Below are positions 8,306 to 16,400 of a stretch of DNA of 64,000 nt, piece after piece (position 1 is the first letter of the stretch; every line of letters starts with the position of its first letter). The position numbers and the translations under genes are program-made. The DNA is from Bacteroidota bacterium. GTDB taxonomy: Bacteria > Bacteroidota > Bacteroidia > Flavobacteriales > Weeksellaceae. The stretch is taken from contig JAHIQD010000011.1 in the NCBI GenBank assembly GCA_018902795.1, forward strand, positions 1 through 64,000. Reading direction: 5' to 3'. The notes beneath the pieces were generated by a model that worked only from the letters and a program-made list of their open reading frames with translations, did no database searches and was not told where the DNA came from.

Positions 8306-10294
8306 ATGCAAGAACAACAAAATCAAATCAAAATTTATGGCTTTTTCCAAAAGATGGTCTATTTTATCGTCACTTTGGATTGCGCTACTTTATTTTTTCT
8401 TTCTGCAAAAATTCCTGTGGTATCAGAACTTTTGGGAAATTTCTCTAAAATGGGAATTTTCTATCCGCCATTAAATGCAAAGTTTGCAACCATAGTTTTG
8501 ATTGCATTGGTTGCAGTAGGAACAAAAGCAAAGAAGAAAATGGATTTGAATATTGCGAAAAATATCATTTTGCCTATTCTTATTGGACTTGCAATGATGT
8601 TTGGTTCTTTGCTTTTAACTTCTGAAGCTGCAAATAATGAACTGCCAAGAATACTTCCGCATTTGAATTTATATCAAGTTCTTTACATTATTTTATCATT
8701 CATTGGAGCATTGGTCGCACAAATAGGAGCGGATAGCATTTCAAAACTAATGCAGCAGAAAATGGGTAAAGACCGATGGAATATAGAAGAAGAAAGTTTT
8801 GCTCAAAATCAAGAATTGGTGGAAACCGATACCTCGATTAACATTCCTTATTTATTTAGATTTAATAAAAGAATCAATAAAGGTTGGATTAATATTAATC
8901 CGTTTCGGGGAACGATGGTGATTGGAACTCCCGGTTCGGGAAAATCCTTTGGGGTCATCAATCCTGCGATTCGCCAAATGATTGCTAAAGGATTTTGTCT
9001 TTGCATTTATGATTTTAAATTTCCCGACTTAGGGCAAATTGCTTACTATCACCATCTCTTAAAAAAGAAAAATGATTCCGAGTATAAGCATGATTTTCAT
9101 GTGATCAATCTTAATGATGTTGAAAAATCAAAAAGGGTAAATCCTTTTAAAAAGGAATATGTAAAAACCTTGGCGGAAGCACAAGAAATGGCAGAAGCAA
9201 TGGTTTCTTCGCTACAAAAAGGAGGTTCAAGTGGCGGTGGCGGTTCTGAAGCTTTCTTTACGCAATCTGCCATCAACTTTCTTTCGTCATGCATTTATTT
9301 CTTTGCCACTTTTGAAAACGGAAAATATTCGGATTTACCACACCTATTGGCATTTATGAATAAAAGCTACAAAGAAATTTTCGATACTCTTTTTAGAAAT
9401 GAGGAATTGGAATCTTTGTTATCACCTTTCAAAACCGCCTATGATAATAAAGCATTTGACCAATTGGAAGGACAAATCGGAACATTAAAGATTTTCCTTT
9501 CCCGATTGGCAACTAAAGAAAGTTTTTGGGTTTTTTCCGGTGATGAAGTAGAACTGAAAATTACAGACAAAGAAAATCCTTCCATTATGATTTTGGCTTC
9601 CGATCCCGGAACACAAGATATAAATTCAGCTTTGTATTCAGCGGTTTTGAACCGGACTTTGCGTTTGATTAATTCCAAACACAATTTACCCGGAGGAATT
9701 ATTGCGGACGAATTTCCAACGATTTACATTCACAAAATTGATAATGTAGTAGCAACCGCAAGAAGTAATAAAGTTGCTGTAATGCTTGGTTTGCAAGAAC
9801 TTCCACAACTTCGGCAATTTTATAAAAAAGAAATCGCTGATACTATTTCTGCCATTGTGGGTAATATTATGTCAGGTTCTGCAAGGGATAAAAACACTTT
9901 GGATTGGTTAGAAAAAATGTTTGGGAAAATCAAACAAAAAACATTCTCCCAATCTATTTCACAACAGGGAACGACAAACAGTATTAATGAAAAAATGGAT
10001 TTTATGATTCCTGCCGGAAAAATAGCAGCTCTTAGAACAGGGGAAATGGTCGGAATTATTGCCCAAGGTGAAGAAAACGATACTGAGGAATTTAAAACAT
10101 CGGCAGTCAGTGGAAAAATAAATCTTGATATGGCAAAAATTAAAAATGAGGAACAAAACTATGTGAAAATGCCAATCTACTATTCATTTGTCGATAAAAA
10201 AGGCGATGATCGGAAAGAAGAAGTTCTGATGACCAATTACCGAAAAATCAACAAAGAAGTTGAACTCATTGTAAACGAAATGATAAAAGCCTAA
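8306..10294 (+). CDS. Type IV coupling protein (VirD4/TraD type; MobC of Bacteroidetes ICEs)
   Basis: A 662-residue protein with four probable N-terminal membrane segments (about 15-33, 58-75, 88-105, 122-142), then a cytoplasmic ATPase domain. Walker A is GTPGSGKS near residue 208-215 and the Walker B stretch is IIADEFPTIY near 463-472; QELPQLRQFYKKE further on fits the coupling-protein family. It would bring the relaxase-DNA complex to the TraG-N channel and pump DNA. In CTnDOT the equivalent gene (mobC) lies with the relaxase genes; here it directly follows traN, a different layout. A Gly/Ser-rich loop lies at about 306-315. Confidence 0.88.
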   Translation: MQEQQNQIKIYGFFQKMVYFIVTLDCATLFFLSAKIPVVSELLGNFSKMGIFYPPLNAKFATIVLIALVAVGTKAKKKMDLNIAKNIILPILIGLAMMFGSLLLTSEAANNELPRILPHLNLYQVLYIILSFIGALVAQIGADSISKLMQQKMGKDRWNIEEESFAQNQELVETDTSINIPYLFRFNKRINKGWININPFRGTMVIGTPGSGKSFGVINPAIRQMIAKGFCLCIYDFKFPDLGQIAYYHHLLKKKNDSEYKHDFHVINLNDVEKSKRVNPFKKEYVKTLAEAQEMAEAMVSSLQKGGSSGGGGSEAFFTQSAINFLSSCIYFFATFENGKYSDLPHLLAFMNKSYKEIFDTLFRNEELESLLSPFKTAYDNKAFDQLEGQIGTLKIFLSRLATKESFWVFSGDEVELKITDKENPSIMILASDPGTQDINSALYSAVLNRTLRLINSKHNLPGGIIADEFPTIYIHKIDNVVATARSNKVAVMLGLQELPQLRQFYKKEIADTISAIVGNIMSGSARDKNTLDWLEKMFGKIKQKTFSQSISQQGTTNSINEKMDFMIPAGKIAALRTGEMVGIIAQGEENDTEEFKTSAVSGKINLDMAKIKNEEQNYVKMPIYYSFVDKKGDDRKEEVLMTNYRKINKEVELIVNEMIKA

Positions 10295-10296
10295 AA

Positions 10297-11142
10297 ATGA
10301 TAAACATAAAATTTGCATTAAAAAAAATAGGATTTGTAGCAATAATAGGTTTCGGTTCTCCGGTATTTGCACAATTTAATACGCTCAAGCCTTCTACTAC
10401 AAAACCGGAAAGAAATTTTTCCAAACCCGAAGAAATTAAGGTTGAAAAAAATGAGAAAGATGAAATTGCAGAAAGTAAAAAAACAAAAAAACTATTTAGA
10501 AACTCAACTACAAAGGCTGATTTAAAAAGAGAAATTGATTCTTTAAAAAATCAAATGATAAAGTTTGGAATTTCAAATAATGATCAATTGAAAAATAATT
10601 ACACAAAACTTGAAGATTCACTTTCTCAATTAACAAAAAAAAATGTTGGTTCAAATAATAAAAATTATTTCCAACAATTCGAATTTATTGATAATGAACA
10701 AACTAATTATAAAATATTCATGCCATTGAATAAAAAAATATCAATTTCATCGTCTTATGGTTCGCGAATTCATCCAATTTTTGGGAATAGAAAATCTCAC
10801 AATGGTATTGATTTACCAGTTTCTTATGAACCTGTTTATTCTGTTCTTGATGGAATTGTGACCGAAGCAGGGTGGGATTCTAAAGGTGGTGGAAATTATA
10901 TGAAAATTCAACATTTTAATCGTTTTGAAACTTCATATCTCCATTTGTCACAGATATATTATAAAGTCGGAGAATATGTAAAAGCAGGATTTGTAATTGC
11001 AAAAAGCGGAAATTCTGGAAACTCAACCGGTCCACATTTACATTTTGGAGTGAAAGAATATGGAAATTACATCAATCCAGTATATTTTTTAAATGACCTC
11101 GTAAAAGCAAACAATTTAATCGCAACATATTATGCAAAATAA
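10297..11142 (+). CDS. Secreted M23-family (LytM) peptidoglycan endopeptidase of the ICE
   Basis: A 281-residue protein with a signal peptide (about 1-26, ending VFAQ), a charged coiled-coil region at about 60-115 (Lys/Glu/Asn-rich), and a C-terminal LytM domain at about 145-270. Zinc ligands are visible: HNGID (His about 168, Asp about 172) and HLHFG (about 247-251), with the conserved SSYGSRIHPI and GNSGNSTGPHLH segments. The active site looks intact. It starts 2 bases after the coupling-protein gene, so it is part of the transfer operon. The likely role is local opening of the cell wall for the conjugation channel, a job done by a lysozyme-like TraQ in CTnDOT-type elements. Confidence 0.88.
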   Translation: MINIKFALKKIGFVAIIGFGSPVFAQFNTLKPSTTKPERNFSKPEEIKVEKNEKDEIAESKKTKKLFRNSTTKADLKREIDSLKNQMIKFGISNNDQLKNNYTKLEDSLSQLTKKNVGSNNKNYFQQFEFIDNEQTNYKIFMPLNKKISISSSYGSRIHPIFGNRKSHNGIDLPVSYEPVYSVLDGIVTEAGWDSKGGGNYMKIQHFNRFETSYLHLSQIYYKVGEYVKAGFVIAKSGNSGNSTGPHLHFGVKEYGNYINPVYFLNDLVKANNLIATYYAK

Positions 11143-11851
11143 AAATTTACCAACAGAAGAACTGAAAAAATACGGAATTATCAATGAAGATAATACCTTT
11201 TCGAAAAAACTAACCGCAGAAGAGATTACAAAATTTCTGCAAGGTTATACCATCGTCGCAGATAACCAGAAAAACAGAGCAACTTTTCAGCTTGTTGATG
11301 ATAACAGTCAACTAAAAGTGATTTTTTTAGAAAGAGATAAAAATCTTTCGGAAATCATTGAAAATAGCAAGGTGCAAGTACAATATTCTGATATTCAGAC
11401 AAAGTATGACCCGAACGATGCGAAGAATAGTGCTCAACTTAATTGGACAAAATCTGCTTTCATTTTCGATAAACAAACGAATAAAGTTGTCGAATTTGAT
11501 TTAATCAAAAATGCAACCCAAGTAACAGCAATTATTGCGGACAAAAAAGATTTGATAGAAATAAGTCGATACAAAACGGAGCTGCTAAAACTAAAAGAAT
11601 TCCTTCAGGAAAAAATGGATAAATACCCTGAAATCGCAAAAGAAATCACCAACGATTTGAACATTGTTTCGAAAGAAATCAATACCATAAATGCAATTTA
11701 TCCGGATTCAAAACAACTAAGCAAAGAAGGAAAAGATGATATTCAACTCAATGTCAACGATCCGGATTTGTATGAAGATGCAAATCGCATGAGAGAAGAA
11801 AAACAAGAACAGGACGAGAAAATTCAAAAAGCAAGAGGATTCAAAAGATAA
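11132..11851 (+). CDS. ICE protein related to DUF3945/DUF4099 proteins, function unknown
   Basis: A 239-residue soluble, highly charged protein. The N-terminal part (KNLPTEELKKYGIINEDNTF, then LTAEEITKFLQGYTIVADNQ) resembles the DUF4099/DUF3945 proteins that accompany Bacteroidetes ICE mobilisation genes. The C-terminal half (about 155-239) is helical and ends in a Glu/Gln/Lys-rich segment. No signal peptide is present, so it should be cytoplasmic. It overlaps the M23 gene by 11 bases. Its function is not known; association with ICE DNA-processing genes is general knowledge of these families. Confidence 0.6.
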   Translation: MQNKNLPTEELKKYGIINEDNTFSKKLTAEEITKFLQGYTIVADNQKNRATFQLVDDNSQLKVIFLERDKNLSEIIENSKVQVQYSDIQTKYDPNDAKNSAQLNWTKSAFIFDKQTNKVVEFDLIKNATQVTAIIADKKDLIEISRYKTELLKLKEFLQEKMDKYPEIAKEITNDLNIVSKEINTINAIYPDSKQLSKEGKDDIQLNVNDPDLYEDANRMREEKQEQDEKIQKARGFKR

Positions 11852-11916
11852 TTTAGAAAAATAAAAATCAGAAAATAATTATACAAAAAATCATTAACAA
11901 TCAAAATCCAAAAATT

Positions 11917-12669
11917 ATGGAAACACAAACAGAATTCGACCAAGTAGCGTATTTAAAAAATCAATTAAAGTACCTTGGTTTCGGCGAAGATTCAACACTT
12001 CACAAAGATTTAGAAAAAGGCATTAAAGCTAAAAAACAACAGTTTGAAATTAAAACCACTTCCGACAAAACATTACCTGGAAATAAGGTGGATTTTATAT
12101 TGAAATTCAATAAAACTGAAAATGGAGGAATTTTTTTTAATTCTTACAATGGAACTTTGACAAATGATAAAGCGGAAAAAATATCCCATAATTTTCCAGT
12201 AAGCAAGGAAAATACTTTTACAGCAAAAGAAGCTATTAATCTTTTGGAAGGTCGCAGTGTTAAAATTGAGTTTCTTAATCCAAAGACCGAACAAATCGAA
12301 CCAGCATTTGTTAAATTCAATTTTGAGGACGCAAAAACCGAAAAGGGAAATTATCAATTTCAGAATTTCTATAAAAATTATGGTGTGAATACCGATCAAA
12401 TTGTAGAAAAATCCAATCTCATATTTGACAAACCTGAATACAAAGAAAATACCATTAAATCTCTTGAAAAAGGCAATATTGTAAAAGTGAAATTTAAAAT
12501 TGATGATAAATTTATCGACGGAAAAGCGGTTCTGAATCCTCAATATAAAAACCTGAATTTATACGATCAAGATTTGAACAGAATCAATACCAACAAGCCT
12601 TTAGAAGGTTTGGAACAAGATAACAAGCACGAGAAAAATAATGTAAAGGAACAGAGCATTAAGCGATAA
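11917..12669 (+). CDS. DUF3945-like ICE protein, function unknown
   Basis: A 250-residue soluble protein. The segment NTFTAKEAINLLEGRSVKIE (about 97-116), then YQFQNFYKNYGVNTDQIVEK (about 145-164) and IKSLEKGNIVKVKF (about 180-195) match the pattern of DUF3945 repeats (keeping the F.ake.yNLLeGRaV.ke core). The end is charged and disordered. It is the second of a tandem pair of cytoplasmic ICE proteins, 65 bases after the first, and is followed by a strong terminator, so it probably closes the tra transcription unit. No function is known. Confidence 0.62.
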   Translation: METQTEFDQVAYLKNQLKYLGFGEDSTLHKDLEKGIKAKKQQFEIKTTSDKTLPGNKVDFILKFNKTENGGIFFNSYNGTLTNDKAEKISHNFPVSKENTFTAKEAINLLEGRSVKIEFLNPKTEQIEPAFVKFNFEDAKTEKGNYQFQNFYKNYGVNTDQIVEKSNLIFDKPEYKENTIKSLEKGNIVKVKFKIDDKFIDGKAVLNPQYKNLNLYDQDLNRINTNKPLEGLEQDNKHEKNNVKEQSIKR

Positions 12670-12694
12670 TACTTTACTTACCAATTTACATTTT

Positions 12695-12732
12695 AAAGCG
12701 GTGAGTCTTAAAAAGATTTACTGCTTTTTTTT
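12695..12732 (+). terminator. Intrinsic terminator closing the tra operon
   Basis: A 15-base-pair stem (arms AAAGCGGTGAGTCTT and AAGATTTACTGCTTT, pairing fully if three G-T wobbles are allowed) with a short AAA loop runs directly into an eight-T run. It lies 26 bases after the stop of the DUF3945-like gene and 15 before the next start, so it separates the transfer operon from the lipoprotein/methylase unit. Confidence 0.8.
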
Positions 12733-12746
12733 AAAAATTAAATACA

Positions 12747-13430
12747 ATGAAACTAAAATTTTCACTTTCAATCCTTATTTTTCTTTTGATTGCAAACTCC
12801 TGTCGCAAAGAAATAAAGTCCGAAAAAGGCGGAATCGATCTTATTTCAAATGTTTATTTTGATGCATCCAAGGGTTTGGACAAAATGCAGAATTTCCATT
12901 TATCAAAACTTAATTATTCTGGGGATACAATCTTAGAATTAGTTCCAGATTTCACTTTTCCAGAAATTAACAGCAAAATTTATTACATCAATGATTCATT
13001 GTGCTACACACTTGATGCAGAAAAAAGTAACAGTATTGTATTTTCGGAAATTTCAAAAAAACAAAAACCATTTTTAGTGGAAAAAAAGAAAGAAGGTGCA
13101 CTTTTTTCAAAAGAATGGATTCCAAATTATAAAAACAGAAAAAATTTAACCGACACGATTTTATTCAATAAAAAATACAAGCGATTTGAAGTGAATTCAC
13201 CTTGGAATTACACTCGTTTTTACATTTATCCAACAGATACCATTTTACCATATTCCCTTTACAAACATGCTGAAAAAGATTATCATGGAAGGCTTGAACG
13301 GATTGATTCCTACAATAAAAAGAACGACATTTTTGTCACACTTCAATTAATGCCGAGAAAAAAATGGGACAGCGAAGCCAAAGAAATTTTTGAATTTAAT
13401 CATTTCATAAAAAACAGAAAAAGTGAATAA
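12747..13430 (+). CDS. ICE lipoprotein, function unknown
   Basis: A 227-residue protein with a lipoprotein signal (MKLKFSLSILIFLLIANSCRKE; lipid-modified Cys about residue 19). The mature part is polar and aromatic-rich with likely beta structure (NYTRFYIYPTDTILPYSLY at about 150-170). No domain is recognised. Its end overlaps the GTG start of the methylase/helicase gene by 8 bases, so both are probably translated together. On plasmids and ICEs, lipoproteins in such positions are sometimes entry-exclusion proteins; nothing in the sequence proves this. Confidence 0.7.
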   Translation: MKLKFSLSILIFLLIANSCRKEIKSEKGGIDLISNVYFDASKGLDKMQNFHLSKLNYSGDTILELVPDFTFPEINSKIYYINDSLCYTLDAEKSNSIVFSEISKKQKPFLVEKKKEGALFSKEWIPNYKNRKNLTDTILFNKKYKRFEVNSPWNYTRFYIYPTDTILPYSLYKHAEKDYHGRLERIDSYNKKNDIFVTLQLMPRKKWDSEAKEIFEFNHFIKNRKSE

Positions 13431-16400
13431 TTTGTTCAACTCTTTCGTTTCTGAAGATGATATTTCCATAATTCAGGGAAATAAAAACGAACTCATTGTT
13501 TTTGAAAATAAGAGTGACGCTTATTCATTTTTAGAACTTCTGAAATTGAATAATCAAACCAATAACAGGACTCTTATTACATTAAATTCTACTGAAAATG
13601 TGAAGGAATTACTCAACAGGTATCAGGATTTTGAAGGCAAAATATTTCTTTGCCTTACTGGCGACAGAGGAGGAAATGAGGCAACTGGAAAAATTCTTGC
13701 AACGTTCCAAAACAAAAATATTAAAGACATCCGTTTATTGTATGGAATTTCTGAAAACGGAAATCAAAATCTGGGAGAATATCTAAAAAACAAGCTACAT
13801 CTTCAAAATAAAAATACTAATTTAGTTGAGTTAAAAACTCCGGAAAATGAAAACAATATTATTAAATCAAACGAAATTCCCGATACTCAGCACTTGGGAT
13901 CCGGATTTTCTGGACGAAATACTGGAAAACTTAGCGAAAACAGCCAATCCGAGCAAAACGGAAATTCAGGAAGCGGACAAACTTTGGGCAGCAACAATGC
14001 TGGAAATGGACTTGCAATCTCAGAGTGGAACGATTTGGGAAGAGAACATGCAGGAAGATTCACAAGTAACCCACAACAAAATGATGTTCGAGAAAATGAA
14101 GAAGGAGAAAATTCCCTGGGCGGAATATTAAATTTAATAACAGGTATTGAGAAATTAGACCTTCTGATTTCAAAATATCGCTTTCTTAAAATTGCCAGCG
14201 AACAGGTTGCGGAAGTAGTTTCTGCAGCTTGTTTTGTTTCCGGCAACAACGAAATTCTATTAAAAGAAAATCTAAAAATCACCGATGATTTAAAAGACAT
14301 TTGCAATCAATTCAAAAGTGGCGGAACAGCGAAAGAAGGCAGAGGGATTTTAGATGAATACTACACCGATTCAAAAATTGTGGATGTCGTCCAAAATTTA
14401 ATCAAGGATCAGTTCAAAAATAAAAAAGAAATTTCTGTTTTAGAACCGAGTGTAGGAACAGGAAATTTCCTTTATGCCGCAAAAAATTTAGGAACAAAAG
14501 CAAATGTTACCGCCTTTGAAATCAACGAAACCACCGCGAAAATTGCTAAAATTTTTCACCCCGAAATTGATGTTAATTTAAGATCTTTTGAAACCGAATT
14601 CATTAATGAAAATGGAAGTAAAAAAGAGGTTGCAAAAAAATACGATTTAGTCATCGGGAATCCGCCTTATGGTGAACATCGTGGTTTTTACAAGGGTTTA
14701 GGTGAAGAACCCAATATTTCCAAATACGAAGATTATTTTGTAAAACGAAGTTTGGACGTTCTGGAAGACGAAGGGGTTTTAGTAATGGTTCTTCCTTCAG
14801 CTTGGCTGAATAGGCAGAAAAAATTAAACGGAGCTGAAATTACGAACGCTTTCCGATTGCCTTCTGGTGCGTTTTTCGGCACTAAAATCGGAACGGATAT
14901 TATCATTCTAAAGAAAAATTCTCAAAAGCAAAATCAAGATATTTCAGGATATTTCGAGCAAAATCAGGAGAAAGTTTTAGGCGAAATAAAAGAAAGAAGT
15001 AATCAGTTCGGAAGGTTGGAAACTTATGTTTCAGGAAATCTTGATGATGCTCTTTTGCAAATCGAAAAAATCCAATCTCAAAAAAACACCGAAAGAATCG
15101 GGAATCTGTTTGAAGATTTGTTTTTGGAAAATGCGGAAACAAAAAACGAAGATTCTGCGAAGATTGAAAACCAAAATAAAAATGAATTCAATGTAACTGA
15201 AGCTCAAGAAAAAATTGAGTTGGTACTTTCAAAACTTAATGACATCAAGTTTAAATCTCCTACAATTACTTCTGAATTAAGCAAATATGAAAAGCATCAC
15301 GAAGATTTAATTACAAAATCAACATCGTTTTCAGAGGAAAAATTAAAAGAATTGATTGAAAAAAGTGATAGAATAATTTCTATTCACAATACGAAATCGG
15401 AGAAGGAATATTTAATCCAAACAAAACCGGAAATAAAGAAAGGAATTTTAAAATATCAATTCTCAAAAAAGGATGAAATTGTAAATACTTCTTTGCAAAA
15501 CAGCTCTGAAATTACAAAAGAACAAATTGAGGCATTCCGAGATACTTCTTACGATGGAACTTTAAATAATCATGGCAAACATTCAGAGTTTGCTAACTTT
15601 ATTAATGGAAATTGGGTACACGATTTTTATTATGCAGAAGGAAATATTTATTCAAAATTAGAACAACTTGAAAAGGATTTCACCGATAAAAATTCAGTTG
15701 AAGGTACAGAAAATCAATGTGAAAAACAGAAGGCACTTTTAGAAAAAGTTTTACCTAAACCTAAAACACTTGATCAAATTTCAATCAGTCCAAATCATGA
15801 ATTTGTTTGCAAATTTGACTTAGGTCAAGTTGAAAAAGAACAATTTAATGGTAATACTCGAAATTACGAAACAGTAATTGTTGACTACAATCTTGCGGAG
15901 AAATTCAAAGATTTTATTGGGACTTTATCCACTGATGCTTTTGCAGGTTCTTCAGCTTGGGAAGTGCGAAGTTTTGTAGATAATGAAACGGTTACTGGAA
16001 GTGATAAAGAAAGAAATGCGTTGGTCAGAGAAAGACGAAAAGCCGCAGCCAACGATTTATTTCAAAAATTTATTCGGGAAGAATTGCCGGAAGATCTTCG
16101 CGAACGTTTTGTGAAAGATTTTAATAGAAATTACAATAATATTCACGTTCCGGATTATTCGAAATTTCCTTTGTTTTCGAAAATTCATCAAAATTTTAAA
16201 GGAAAAGAATTAAAATTAACGGAAGTTCAAAAAGCTGGAATAGGGAGACAAACTACAAAAGGAGTTGGACTTTTGGCGCATGAAGTTGGTTTTGGGAAAA
16301 CACTTTCAGGGATTCTTTCAATGCACGAAGCCATGGAACGAGGGAATGCAAAAAGACCAATCATTGTAGTTCCGAATGATAGTATTTTGAAACAATGGGT

